Origin: Aspidiotus rigidus
Taxonomy: Eukaryota; Arthropoda; Insecta; Hemiptera; Diaspididae
Length of the DNA: 64,000 nucleotides
NCBI GenBank assembly: GCA_035079385.1
Contig: JAVHKY010000015.1
Location: 1,736,001-1,800,000 of the forward strand
Direction: 5' to 3'
Both the position numbers and the translations under genes were made by a program. Positions 45,306 through 57,637 of the stretch are shown piece by piece. The notes under the pieces are model-generated. The model saw only the letters and a list, made by a program, of their open reading frames with translations. It made no database searches and had not been told where the DNA came from. Within the stretch, counting starts at the first letter, position 1. The number at the start of each line of letters is the position of its first letter.

Positions 45306-46091
45306 AAGTCAGTCTCAACAATTAAAATTTTCTTCAATTTTCTCATCAATTTTCTTTAAATTGAGTTTAATCAACTTTGAAATAATTCAAAATTTTATTG
45401 AGGATACCATTAATATTTTGAACATAAATTTGACTTGATCTGAAAAAAAAAATTGATGAGCAAAATTGACAAAAATTTTGAGAGCAGTCTTATAAGCACA
45501 ATAATTGTTGTTTGTGAACACTGCTGCTTTGAAAAGATTGGTTTGGAAGAAAAAATATCTACATTAACAATATCGTATAGGTACAAAAGATGCAGACCTA
45601 CACTTGTATAAATTTTTTCTTTAAAAATTTTATAATAATTGCTTACAATTTTAAGTCGTATAGTTTTGTTTGATGAAATTGGTTTTTCGTTGATAATGAT
45701 AGTAACTTGATAGTTTAACGTCACGTGGTCCTAAACTTGATGAGAACAGAAGATTTCAATTACAAAAGTAAGTTGAATATTCCGTTCGTAAAAATAATAA
45801 ATCTTTCAATGAGTGATTAGTTTGCATCATTCTTTAATGATCAAGTGAAAAGTACAATGAGCACAGAAAAAAAAAACGTTACGACTTGTCCGATAAAAGG
45901 TGGAGCAATGAGCCAATCACGGTAGAATAATATGTCTGAAAAATCATAAATGGAAAGGAACAATTTTAGGATATAAATGAACAACATTTGAGTTAATAAA
46001 ACTCTATTGTTCCTAATCATTAGTTTTCTTTTATAAAATGATGATAGATTAAACGCCTGAGAAAGACAAAGCAAACACGCGTGTAACTTAC

Positions 46092-46231
46092 ATTTTCACC
46101 ATCGCATTTGTCAGCCGTCGGAGGTGGTGGCTGCATGCCCTCTAATTCCCCATTTTCTCGAGATTCATTCGAGGTAGTTGCATTGATAACATCGACCGGT
46201 GTAATACTCACGATATTCTGGGGAGTGACGT
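46092..46231 (-). CDS. Internal exon, acidic/Pro-rich
   Basis: A 140-nt stretch between a GATTATCCAG acceptor and a GTAAGT donor, open for 46 codons in the phase 2-to-0 frame (VSITPVDVINATTSNESREN, then MQPPPPTADKCDGEN). It is hydrophilic and looks like a cytosolic or linker segment of a larger protein. No partner exons were placed and no family is recognised. Confidence 0.42.
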
Positions 46232-46905
46232 CTGGATAATCATAAAGATTATTTGAAAATAATTTGAATATTCAACTACAGTTCAAAAAATATTAAGGTG
46301 TTCTTCACCCGTGCTACCTACAAACGTCAAGCGTTCGTCGTACTTCGTACTTCATTCTTCTCCTCCCGCAGACATGCCGTAGACCGGTAGTCGTATCTGC
46401 CGTACAAATAATGTTTGACGAACGTGCAGGTATTGAATTTCGCAAAAAGGTAATTCACAACGAGTTGTCTCCTCCATCTGACAAAAAAAAAATCGCGTCA
46501 GTTCGCGGAAATTTTTCACATTTAGTTCAAGAAGCCACGTTGACGTTACAAAAATTCCGATACTCTCAGCAGTCACTCATCTTTCCTCCGCGTGTATGAA
46601 ATGAGCTTTTTATTTTTCCGGCTGCGTGAAGAGGCGACTTGATTAATCAGTCGCGACATAGAGCAAATTTTCCAACGAAAATTCGGCATTTCGCCGCGTA
46701 AAATGAATAATCCGCAGCAAAGCGCCACGAAATTCGAGCATATTTTGTCAATAGGGGAGGGTGTCACATTCAGTGTCGTTGGACTGTGATACCTTCTTTC
46801 GTTCCTGCACCTGCTAAGACCAAGAGAGCGAGAACAAGAAACAAAGAAATTATGAGTTTAGTGACTCGACACGTCTACAAGGATCTAGAGATTTCTTTAA
46901 GTGAT

Positions 46906-47217
46906 TCACAGATTGATTCCTCCGTACATCCCCTTGAACATTTGTCGCCTAACGGGCTTCATGGCCCTTACGATCCTAGTGAAAACCGTTGCTAACTCTT
47001 CCTGGTCTTCAGTTGTCGCGTCGCAATTTTCTGGGAGCTCCAGCCTTTCAAGCGAAGCTGCTGGCTGTTCGCTATCAGATGGAGACGACCTCCTCCACCT
47101 TCTGATAGGTCGTGGACCGAGTACGAGACTGCTGGATGGTCCAAAGAACCATAGTGTTACTTCTCTCCCCAAAAAACTACCCGATAACGATTCATCCATC
47201 GTCAAGGACAGCGACAC
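46906..47217 (-). CDS. Reading frame with BESS-like C-terminus
   Basis: About 100 codons ending TEDQEELATVFTRIVRAMKP then VRRQMFKGMYGGINL-stop. The last 30 residues follow the spacing of BESS motifs found at the end of MADF-BESS transcription regulators and related transposon proteins (acidic lead, two short helices, basic pair), but several consensus positions differ. The upstream part is Ser/Arg-rich (RRWRRSSPSDSEQPAASLER). A frame on the other strand (46901-47275) overlaps; the minus one is preferred for its composition. Confidence 0.28.
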   Translation of the reverse strand: MSLSLTMDESLSGSFLGREVTLWFFGPSSSLVLGPRPIRRWRRSSPSDSEQPAASLERLELPENCDATTEDQEELATVFTRIVRAMKPVRRQMFKGMYGGINL

Positions 47218-47454
47218 AGACAGGACAGGATTGCTACTTTCTGGAAATCCGGGAAAAGTAAGGGAATTTTGTTAATCATGGAAAAGTCAGGGAATTTTAA
47301 AAGTTTCAAGCCAAATATGTCGAAAAAAGTTGAAGCTGAAAATTTTTTTCTACTTTCTTCTTCTTGGTGAGCTTTTTTTTGCTTTTCAGTGGAGATTGTG
47401 ATCTGGAAAATTCAGGGAATTTCATCTCCAGAAAAAAGTGGCAACCCAGCAGGA

Positions 47455-47585
47455 GTGAGTGTACCCAGGCCCGTGACCAGAGTCCATTTGTAGGAGGGGC
47501 CTCTTCTAAATTAGGAAGGCCAAGACTATTAATGATTCTTGGTTTTATTATGATTGTATTTATGGCTAAGGGCAGCCAGTGAGTC
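47455..47585 (+). repeat. Dispersed repeat, copy 1
   Basis: CCCGTGACCAGAGTCCATTT, GTAGGAGGGGCC, ACTATTAATGAT and GGGCAGCCAGTG occur in the same order as at 49735-49868, about 2.3 kb away in direct orientation. The second copy adjoins the gypsy fragment, so this could be a piece of its flank. Confidence 0.7.
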
Positions 47586-47999
47586 TGATGTTCATTGTGT
47601 TACCTTCAGCTAGCCCACAAAGAATAGCTGGAACATTGGTCATTGTTTTCGCAGTTCCCCGTCGTAGAACCATGTCTCGATCGGTTATCACCGATTGCGG
47701 CGCGCAACTCGACCGGTCACCGACATCGTGGTCCTCGTCCTCTACTGCCGATAGGTCTCGTGTTCCTCGTCCTCCTCTACTGTCGAAAGGTACTCCTCGT
47801 TCATCAGGTCTTCTGGTCGCGACAGTGAATGACTGTGCGGCGACGGAGGCGAACCAACGGCTCGAATGACTGAAAAGCATAAAGACGAATAGGTACTCCC
47901 ACATTTTTTTCAAAAATGAAAGAATCTCTTTGAAACCATTTCAGCTGACACCTTTTTCGCTCGAGTCGTCGTGAAACAACGTGGATGGAACAGCCACTG

Positions 48000-48650
48000 C
48001 GTTTCATAAACTTCGTCTGTAAAATTTTTTGCTCGGAAATGTCGGTACACTATCGCATTTGAAAACAATCAACGTTTGCAATTATCGCTCGAAAAATCTG
48101 ATTCAAATTGAATACGAGTCGAAGTGCACTTTACACAATAATAGTATTGCGAAAATGGAAAAAACAATTTTAAAACGCATTTGATAGGGAATAAAAAGGG
48201 TAAAAAAAAGTTGCAGTCATTGTCAGGCACTTCGAAATAAATCCGCGTGTAGTTAAATCTTGTTCAGCTTGTAAACTGTGACATGTGTGTGGGTCGACGA
48301 AGACAACGCGCGTAATCTGCATTGTGACACCGGCGTACGTACGGACGAGGAAACGGGAATATACGGGCGCAAGAGTCGAGGACAAAAACGCGACGATAAT
48401 CCAAGAGACATTATCGTTTCGTATGATTCGTGGCTTCGGGGCGAGCGCGGCGCGCTATTGTCGAGCAGCTCAGCCGTCGAGTCAAACAACACAACGTGAT
48501 GAGGTGGTGTTATGGGCCATTTAATTACTTTCAAGAGGCATAACTTTCTGCTGAAATATAATTTTAATTTACATATAAAATACCTCTTAAGCGTCCTCGA
48601 TCCGACGTTTCCATTTTTCACGTTACGTCTGAAACGTTGTAGCACTCTGT
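48000..48650. other. CpG-rich block without a recognised gene
   Basis: Many CG dinucleotides and frames on both strands that are open by composition (e.g. 48253-48645 minus). No start context, splice pair or motif. Confidence 0.35.
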
Positions 48651-49734
48651 TAACGATCTATATTAGGTGTATTCATCAACTCGTACATTCCTAAACTTCC
48701 TGTGTATGGTGAACTTGGAGTTTCAGCACGCGTGAGGAGGAAAATAAGTGTTTGTTACAGATCAAGTATGCTTGTCGAATTTTTTTCTCCTTATTAACAA
48801 CATCAACCGTACTCGTGAATACTATCAAACCGACTAAATGATGAATCGTTCCACTCTATGTGGAAGTGGATTTCGAGAAAGGCGTTAACCGAAATGTTGT
48901 TAATTTGAATACGCTGCGAAGCTGAGATTTTAACAGTCTGCTATTAATTGCCGTTAAAGCACGAATAGGCGGAATTTTTATCCCGCGGTTTCGCTCAACG
49001 TTAATTTATCATTGCAGGTGCGTTGAATCGAAGTGAAGAAAAGTTGTTTTACCTCCGAGAGAAAATATTTTGCTCGAGGAGATCGTCGTCCTTTTCGCCA
49101 AGGAATAACTATGTGGAAAAAGAAAAAGAATCCATCCTTGGAAAATCGGAATGAAGATCTCGTTTTTCGACTAAAAATGAGGGAAACAATCTTGGGACTT
49201 ATGAGAACTTGTATCATGGGGAAGTTACGCCTCTTGAGATATTTCGAGCTAATTAAAGGAAAAAAGCATTCGATACTTTTTCTTGTCCTCTGAGCAAGTA
49301 ATTTCTTGAAACTGTCAAACCTTCGTCTTGAATTGTGTTGAGCATCACTTTTTTCAGAGTTGACATGTATAGTGATATTGAATTAGCAACTCCAGTATGA
49401 AGTTTTTTTATTGCCCAGCTTATGGTACATCTCAAACATCATGTGTCATTATATATAGTTTATGAAACTTTTGTAATGTTTCTCATCAATATTGGATTGT
49501 CTGGTTGAACTGATTGCCTCGCTGTACACGTGCCATACCTTATTGTAAGCAGTCTTGTTGCCTCGGAGTTGCCTTCTCTAATTTCTGGTTGAAAGCTAAA
49601 ATGAGTGGCTTGTGATCTTCGGTGACAGAAATATTTTATGGCTGCAAAAATGGCCAATAATTTCCGGTTGCAAGTGCTCCATGCTTAACAATTTCCGTGA
49701 GAAAAAAGCGGGAGGCTGCAGTGCTGCGTTATCA

Positions 49735-49868
49735 AGTTGTTGCTGGCCCGGACCCGTAACCAGAGTCCATTTGTAGGAGGGGCTCCTCTGAGGCAGTCGA
49801 GACTATTAATGATCCTGTGTTTTATTAGGTTCGTACTTCTGGCTGAAGGGAGCCAGTGCCACAGCTTT
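49735..49868 (+). repeat. Dispersed repeat, copy 2
   Basis: See copy 1 at 47455-47585. It ends shortly before a C-run (49876-49886) and the gypsy frame. Confidence 0.7.
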
Positions 49869-49890
49869 CTCTTGCCCCCCCCCCCCTTGG

Positions 49891-50285
49891 TTATGGGCTT
49901 TTGCTGGGCAGGGCTGGTATAGCCGCCGTCTGATACATCTGTGGAGAGTATAAGCAGTAGACTTTCGTCTGGGGGACAAAGAAGGTGGCTTTTGCGATTT
50001 TTCCTTCAATGTCTTCAAAAGTTTGTGGAGCTTCGAAAGTCCGTTGGATCGGAGTTTTGTCCCGTTTCCTATTTGTAGTGATCAGCTTGAACAATTTGGA
50101 GGCAACTTCGGCCATTTGTTGTAGATTCCAACGGTAGAAGTTGGCCATTCCTAGAAATTGACGTAACTCTTCTACCCTGTTTGGCGTTGACAAATCTGTG
50201 GTAGCTTGTGCACAATTTGGGTGCAGTCGGATGCCGTCTTGGTTTACTATGTAGTCTAGGAAGGATACCTCATCTTTGTTGAATT
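49891..50285 (-). pseudogene. Ty3/gypsy reverse transcriptase, downstream part
   Basis: Open frame from 50285 to TAA 49891-49893. It begins at the end of the RT palm/thumb (SFLDYIVNQDGIRLHPN), then ELRQFLGMANFYRW and KTPIQRTFEAPQTFEDIEGK, the usual link from RT to RNase H (family FLGxxNFYRxF..PLTxLL..K..PFxWT..AFxxLK). RNase H catalytic residues are not present, since the frame turns into unrelated sequence after FFVPQ. It is the continuation of the part at 52217-52680, from which it is separated by an inserted element. Confidence 0.85.
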
Positions 50286-52216
50286 ACGAGAGAATATGCG
50301 AAGTACTAATCGAAAGTCTCCTTGTACCTTATCAATTTGTGTCGTTCGTCGTATGCCATACTCGGAGTAAGAGTGATGCCGCGGGACTTTGAAATATTTT
50401 TTACTCCTTGAACTCGTAAAATTTTTCATTTTCAATTTAATGATAATTTTTCATAATCTAGCTTTCCGATACACGCTTAACAACCGTTATTTTTGGAGTC
50501 ACGGGTACAGTCGCTAATTCGTTAATTGAAACACCTTTAAACAAATTTGGTTTGACTATAATTACTAGTAAACTGTTTATTGAAATAGAAAACGCTGATA
50601 ACACCGTCTCGACTTTTGACTTGCATACGGTTGGTATACATGGAAATATTTTCAACTGTTGGACTTGGAATAATTTTCAAATTGTGGAATTTTGAAATAT
50701 TTTCACCTGTTGGGCTTGGAATTATTTTCCAATTGTTGGACTTTGAAATATTTTCAACTGTTGGGCTTGGAATTATTTTCCAATTGTTGGACTTCGAATT
50801 TGAATTAAAATATTTTCATACTTCTTGGACTTGGAATTATTTTTTAATTGTTGGACTTTGAAATATTTTCAAATTGTGGAACTTTGAAATATTTTCAACT
50901 TACTGTTGGGCTTGGAATTATTTTCCAATTGTTGGACTTTGAATTTGAATTGAAATATTTTCATACTTCTTTGACTTGGAATTATTTTTTAATTGTTGGA
51001 CTTTGAAATATTTTCAAATTGTGGAACTTTGAAATATTTTCAACTGTTGGGCTTGGAATTATTTTCCAATTGTTGGACTTTGAATTTGAATTGAAATATT
51101 TTCATACTGCTTGGACTTAGAATTATTTTCCAATTTTTGGACTTCAAAATATTTTGAAATTGTGGGACTTCGAAATATTTTCAACTGTTGGGCTAGGAAT
51201 TATTTTCCAATTGTTGGACTTTGAATTTGAATTGAAATATTTTCATACTTCTTGGACTTCGAATTATTTTCTAATTGTTGGACTTTGAATTATTTTCAAA
51301 TTGTGGGACCTTGAAATATTTTTAACTGTTGGACATAGAATCATTTTCCAATTGTTGGACTTTGAAATATTTTGGAATTGTGGGACTTTGAAATATTTTC
51401 AACTGTTGGACTTGGAAATATTTTCCAATTGTTGGACTTTGAATTTGAATTGAAATATTTTCATACTTCTTGGACTTGGAATTATTTTCAAATTTTGGGA
51501 CTTGGAAATATTTTCATAAGTGGACTTGTAAAATTTTTCATGTTTTCAATTCTTTGACTTAGAAATACTTTCAACTGTTGGACTTGGAATTATTTTCAAA
51601 TTGTTGAACTTTGAAATATTTTCATACTTCTAGGACTTGTAAAATGTTTCATTTTTGATTGTCTCCCGCAGATGAAAATATCAAATTGTGGGACTTGAAA
51701 ATATTTTCATAAGTGGACTTGTAAAATTTTCCATATTTTCAATTCTTTGACTTGGAAATATTTCAATGGGTTGGTTTCGGAGTTATTTTCCAATTGTTGG
51801 ACATTGAATTATTTCCAAATTGTGGGACTTGGAAATATTTTCAACTGTTGGACATAGAATTATTTTCAAATTGTTGGACTTTGAAATATTTTCATACTTC
51901 TAGGACTTGTAAAATGTTTCATTTTCGATTGTCTCCCGCAGATGAAAATATTACAAAGTCCGACAATCAAAAATGAAAAATTTTACAAGTCCAAGAAGTA
52001 TCAAAATTTTTCAAGTCCCACAATTTGAAAATAATTCCAAGTCCAACACTTGAAAATATTTTCAATAATTTCAAGTCCAACACTTGAAAATATTTCAAAG
52101 TCTTGCGGCATCACTCTTAATCACCTCTTACTCCGAGTATGGCATACAGCGAAGAAAACAAATTGATGAGGCACGAGGAGACTTTCAATTAGTACTTTGC
52201 ACAACCTCTCGTGTAA
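50286..52216. mobile_element. 1.9 kb hairpin element with minisatellite core, inserted in gypsy
   Basis: The ends are about 110 bp inverted repeats: the left begins ACGAGAGAATATGCGAAGTA and runs through TATGCCATACTCGGAGTAAG; the right is its complement, ending in CTCTCGTGTAA. The interior, 50640-51955, is some 25-30 units of TTGGACTTTGAAATATTTTC with variants (TTGGGCTTGGAATTATTTTC; CATACTTCTTGGACTTG). After about 51955 the unit switches strand (CCGACAATC, AAGTCCAACACTTGAAAATA) and ends with GCGGCATCACTCTTA, the mirror of AGAGTGATGCCGC at 50370. AATT flanks both ends (50282-50285 and 52217-52220), a likely target duplication. No transposase frame is inside. Confidence 0.75.
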
Positions 52217-52680
52217 AATTCGCATTTTGATGTATTTATGGTTAGACTCGCGTCATATAATATTTTAGGTACTTTTTTAAGGTCTTTGGTGTGCTGGTTT
52301 TCATCTGGGGACGCGATTAAATGGAAGATTTTGAATTCAGCCTTCAATGAATTGCTACCATGTCTGAGCTGAATTATGTTTGCCGAATGATATTCTTATG
52401 AATTCGGAAAGACCGAATGAAGTGATGATAGCGGGTTTTTCAATATCTTCTCCAGAGAATGAGATCTGCTAGGTTGCTTCATTTATATCAATTTTTGATA
52501 GAAGTTCTCCTCTGAGGAGTTGAAATTTGAAATCCAATATGTTTGGTACTGGATAATGCAAGTAAAATTGGGCTTTCAATGTATCAATATTTATTTCTTG
52601 GACAATAATTGAATCATTGTTTCGCGTACTTTCCATGGTAGTAAGAAGTGTATAGGCAGGGTCTCATTTTCAGCTCTAGA
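52217..52680 (-). pseudogene. Ty3/gypsy reverse transcriptase, upstream part
   Basis: The minus-strand frame shows YPVPNILDFKFQLLRG, LLSKIDINEA, then a stop and QISFSGEDIEKPAIITSFGL and EFIRISFGKHNSAQTW, the fingers/palm of Ty3/gypsy RT (family YPxPxxxD..FSxIDL..YHQI..KTAF.TPFGL.EF..MPFGL.NAPATFQ). After a frame change, LIASPDENQHTKDLKKV and TINTSKCEF follow. The YxDD catalytic box is lost in a gap between these pieces, and stops are present, so it is dead. The frame ends at the insertion site of the hairpin element and resumes at 50285. Confidence 0.82.
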
Positions 52681-53778
52681 TCGAGTAGACGTTTCGGGTG
52701 TGGATCCAGGTTGTGTTCGTACCGGTCTGGGGTGGTTTTTACATTTATAGTACGGTAATCACTATACACGAGCGCCCCAGACATCTATTCACAAAGCCAT
52801 GAAGTTGTACCACTTACAATAAAATTCAAGTCTTGAATCTGACTGTAATCGATGTTGATGTTTGCATTGATGCGGGCTCAGTAACTTTGAGAGAACTGAT
52901 TTTCTTATCTTTCTGTTGGATCTCGACACTCCCGAATTAATTTTCCAATCATTTCATCTGCCACTGAAAAACTGCCTGATGGGCACAGATTCGCGGCATT
53001 CACAGATTTTAATAGCTCTTACATGTAGAAGGTGTAAACGTGGCGAAACAAAAGGAGGAAACGTGAAGTATACAGTTTGCTATACGCCACGCTTTTCTTT
53101 ACAAAAACTATAGCGAAGAAAGAAAGAAAAAGTTTGTTCTAATTTATAATCGAGCGTTTAGGACGTGGATAGTCCAGGTACAAGTACCCATTCGTTCATT
53201 GAATTATGTCTCGGGAGTTTTTCGTAGCTCGGTACTCGGCTGAATGTTGAAGGTATCGAATGGCAAGTTGGGATACAAAGCGTACGCGAGTCTTCTTTCA
53301 ACGTGCACAAGTATGTTACGAGAGTTCTATACAGTCTCTCTCGCTGCAAAAATACATTTTATTGTCGTTAAAAAGTCGAAACTTAACGACTAGTGTAGTT
53401 GAGCATGGGCAATTTATCGCCCCTTCTTCAAAACAAGATAAATGTCGAGTTCCCGTGTAAAGGTTCGGAACGCTTATGTGGTGCCTGCAGTGTGCGACGA
53501 TAACAATTAGAATTGTTATCTCGCATTCGAAAATGGTTTTGTCTTCGGACTTGAACTATTAACACATTTCTGCTCCTAAGCCTCTCGTAAATAAATATGA
53601 TATAGCGCAGGTTACGTGCAGACGGAGCTGACTAAAAATGATAGTGGATTTTTAGATCTTCTATTGAATGTGAGTTTTTCAATGCCTTATACGAGTGCGC
53701 ATTAAATTCAGTACAACTCCAATTGGTGGACAGTCACCGTCCTATAAATCACTCTTATAGTAGGCCTTTTAAGAAAAA

Positions 53779-54027
53779 TCAATGCAAATTTTGAATTATG
53801 AACCTTTGTGTGTCTTCCTGACCGTGTTCTTCAATTAGCAACCAATCTTTCTGGAACAACTCAGCACGTGGCTCTTCTACTTCGTAGATCGCCGGATCGT
53901 CTCTCCTCTTGAGATCTTGGCTACTACACCCAATGAGGTTTTGATCCTCGCCCCTCAAATCTGTTTTGAAGTTCGTGGATGAAGATCGTGTCGAAGAATA
54001 CGTCCAACCAATGTGTTGGGGACGTTG
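53779..54027 (-). CDS. Charged open frame, possible last exon
   Basis: About 82 codons stop-free from after a TAG near 54028 to TGA at 53779-53781; highly charged (DLKRRDDPAIYEVEEPRAEL, FQKDWLLIEEHGQEDTQRF). There is no ATG, so it would be a terminal exon or a transposon piece. Candidate acceptors (e.g. GGATCTAG) are weak. Family unknown. Confidence 0.28.
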   Translation of the reverse strand, partial: QRPQHIGWTYSSTRSSSTNFKTDLRGEDQNLIGCSSQDLKRRDDPAIYEVEEPRAELFQKDWLLIEEHGQEDTQRFIIQNLH

Positions 54028-54279
54028 CTAGATCCTTTGAGGTTTCGGGTGGATTTTTTTTTGCTTACTGGTACGGTTTTAGCGGGGGTTCTAACAGGGT
54101 CTTCTGTTTAGAAAGTAAACTTCGCGAGTACGTTGGCGTAATTTTTTGTGGAATAGAAACATTCTAAACTGTTGTACATTATGCGACACTTGGCAGAAAC
54201 GGTAAATGAACGGTGACACAACAAACTTGATCACAATAATTATAGTACTGTAATGAATAATAAGTCTTCTACCGGAAAT

Positions 54280-55080
54280 TATGAAGGTGAAATTAGAAAA
54301 AAGAAGGAATAGAATTTGTTCCGAGTACGCGATAATTCGAAAACTAGAAAGTTTCGTTGCATTCGGGGTCCGATTTTAGCAAAATTCGTGCTTTTCCTTA
54401 AAGTTATAATATGGTATATATTTCTGAAAGAGAGAGAACAGAGAAAAGTTAGAATTTCATCCGAAAATTCGCTAATAATTCTTCCACAATACGAAAAGGT
54501 GTATATATACATAAATGTACGATACCGAATTTTCCGTCTTATTTTGGGTCTCTCCATTTGACCGTGCGTTAGCATGCATTTCTATAAATATCATTGACGT
54601 GTACATCTGTACACCTAATACGAATAGTAATCCCTTTCTTGTTTTCAAGTCGGAAAACATTTCGTTAGTTTTTGAAAATTTACATTCGTTTCGACTGTTT
54701 CGCGAACGACCGAGGTTTGTGCGCGATTTAATTTGTCTAAAATTAATAAAATTACGGGGATTTTCGAAAACTCAAGATTGCGCGGAGCGAGGTAGAAGAA
54801 GTATTTTGCATACCGATGATAGGGTTGCAAATGAGACGACGTGTTACACCCAGTTTGTGCCGGCAAACGAATTTATGATTCGTTCTATATAATTTTCCTC
54901 GGTATAAATACGGCGATTTTCGAGTGGTTTGTGCCCTCTTACATTTTTTGTTCGTTTGAAATTGAGCTTGAAAAATACTATAGAATTGTCTTCACCGCGG
55001 AGTCGTGGAGAATAACTTGTGCTTCTATGATGTGCATGAAGAAGGGTCGAATAAATTTGACCTAATTATTCAATTTTTGT
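54280..55080. other. CpG-rich block without a recognised gene
   Basis: Base composition like 18.9-19.7 and 61.3-63.1 kb, with open frames on both strands (e.g. 54515-54892 plus) but no motif or splice pair. Confidence 0.35.
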
Positions 55081-55801
55081 CGTTAGCGTTTCACACTACT
55101 TTGCAGCAGGAGCTGTAAGAGGGAGCCTTCCTATATCGGGCATGTATTTATTGACTAGTTCGCTGATGATGATATCTTCGTCCCTCGCACCCTGGAATTT
55201 CCACTTTTTGTCCTGCTTTAAATGTTGTCAGAATTACCAAAAAGAGATGAATAATCCGATTTCTACTCGAAAACCGGAGGAAGTCGGACAATTTCATAAG
55301 ACCTGGAAAGGTTAGAGAATTTGATGAATTTTATAGAAAGTAAGGTCTCAAGCGAAGAAGACTCTTGTTTTTGGCGTGTTTCATGTCTTTATCGCACCCC
55401 CACCCAGGAAAATTATCGAGTTTTGCGAAGCTACAACCGGTGACTACCACAGCCCCCCTTCGATGGGCACACCTCCGGGAACCCACCAACAATCGGTCGA
55501 CACGGCGTTGAATGACATGAAACATGATATTTATTCATTTGGCCTAAGCCAGAAAATCTTGATTACAATACCTGTAATGGTTCTTGCATAAAAGGTGGTC
55601 AATTGATGTAGAGGGCGGGGGTTACCGTAATCGTCGTCCTCATCACTATCGGTTGCCAGCTGTATGTTGAGTAGATAACTGTGTTTTGTAAGTATTTGGA
55701 TTTCAACGGTAAGAGCCAACTTGACAGGTAAAGGCTGTATTGCAGCAAAAAACGGACTAATTCAATATTTTACCAGTCGCAATGATAAAGGAAATGGATG
55801 G

Positions 55802-56022
<221 letters not shown>

Positions 56023-56377
56023 CACCCTCTGCGACGCGTCAAGAAATGCATCGCGCACTATCACTGATGATGGTAGCGTTCGCTGGGTCTCAGCTAACTT
56101 CTTTATATCTTCGACTACAACCAGTGCAGTGCCTGCACAGCATCCCGGTTCGAAGGATGCGAGTGCTTCGATGTATTAGGCCCTGATACGACAGTGATGG
56201 GATCTTTCGGGAAAAGAAGACATTTGAGTTGACCCACAGCTTTTCCTTCAGAAGAGTACGCGTATGTGTGGAAGCGTGCTAAAATCTAGTTAAATAACAT
56301 TCACGCAGATTGAGCGAATTTTACAAATGTATTGGGAAAAAAGAAACAATTTCGATAAAAGGTACAATTTCAAAGTT

Positions 56378-56944
56378 TCATGCGGACGAATCGCGATCTT
56401 CAAGTTCAAATGGGCGTACCTGACGGACAGAGAAAAATACACTATCCGTCAGTCTCATAGAAAGTGAGGAAATTTTACGTAGATAATATTTATAGAAGCC
56501 TACAGGGAGGGTCGAACCAGAATAACTGGTCGGTGTGAAGATCGCCCGCTCTGGCATTTGACTTAGCACTCCACAAGGGACACCTGCTAATTCCGTTCGC
56601 AGGATTAAAGCGGGAGACGCTTCAGGGTGCGCAGCCGCCTTTCGCTTTATTCTAACGGTCAGTCTCTCAGCAGCGCACTTTTCTTGGTTTGGTGCGTGAC
56701 TGTGCGGAGATTTATTTGGCCCTTGGAGTACTAAGACGTCCGCTGTGGCCACTGGATTGTTAGTGATGGCTCGTGCTGAACATTCGCCTGACCGAAGTTT
56801 CCGGCAATCCCAGTATATTTTGTCTTTCGTCATTCGTGAGCGGAGGTAAACAAATCCATCGAGTAATAACTTCTTTTCTAATATTTGGGCCATGTTAGCG
56901 ATGCTGTACGATACGACGGTTGTTGAACAAGTGAGGAACACCAT
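56378..56944 (-). pseudogene. FLYWCH-domain transposase N-terminus, duplicated and truncated
   Basis: Begins MVFLTCSTTVV..MAQIL and contains the FLYWCH finger LLLDGFVYLRSRMTKDKIYW, DCRKLRSGECSARA and HSH (family F.Y....W.C......C.A......H.H). It agrees almost base for base with 58693-59085 up to CGVLSQMPERA and then diverges into unrelated sequence, so the transposase domain is missing. At the position where the other copy has a stop (KRK/stop-RK) this copy is intact. Confidence 0.8.
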
Positions 56945-57099
56945 CTTTCGTTACATCAACACAATATCTACTTTACCATGGAAAATGCTACGTGTCGGTC
57001 AAAATTCATCAGAACTTTGCAGTCGTTCAGTGAAAAAAGGAAGATGATTCAGTCGAAAGATAATTTCTCATCACGCACGTATATGCGCCAGGTGGCTCT

Positions 57100-57490
57100 T
57101 CGTGAAAGTGGTTTTTGGGAAATTGATTCGAAAATTGGAACTTTCGTGAAAATGAATTTCGGGAAATTGGACATCTTCGGGACATTGGATATTCGAGTTA
57201 GTGGGTTTCGTGAAAGTGGCTTTCAGTAAAATGGAAATTGGGGAATTTGGGCTTTTGGGAGAATGAGTTTCGGGACAACGGATTCGGGAAACTGTACGGT
57301 AATCGTTCCCGCCCAATTTCCCGAATCCGTTATCCTGAAACCCATTTTCCCGAAAGCCCAAATTCCCGAATGTCCAATTTCCCGGCAACCACTAACCCGA
57401 ATGGCTAATTTCCCGACACCCATGTTCCCGAATCCAATTTCCCGAAAAGCATGTTCCTGAATGGCTAATTTCCCGACACCCGTTTTACAG
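57100..57490. repeat. Inverted array of TTCGGGAAATTGG motif
   Basis: The left half carries GGGAAATTG-type words (57115-57300) and the right half their complement (CAATTTCCCGAA, 57315-57480). The turn point is near 57305 (GTACGGTAATCGTTCCCGCC). It links the duplicated N-terminal copy with the transposase copy and may be a tandem-repeat type terminal inverted repeat of the MULE. Confidence 0.75.
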
Positions 57491-57637
57491 TTATAATTGA
57501 CTGAACAAACTGTTTATTGAAGAAGACGTCAAAGCTTAGGCAATGTGCACATTATGGCCGATAGTCCGCAAGTAATGTGTTGCTCGACTTGTAATCGTTA
57601 TACTCGAGGACAATATTTCTTATTCTCGTTTGTAGCT

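Noticed and set aside
47566..47913. Possible secreted protein on the minus strand with a hydrophobic start
   Set aside because: The hydrophobic start is weak, a plus-strand frame of equal length overlaps, and part of the region belongs to a dispersed repeat.
50640..52090. CRISPR-like regular repeat
   Set aside because: Units are directly adjacent with no unique spacers, lengths vary, and the context is eukaryotic. It is a minisatellite.
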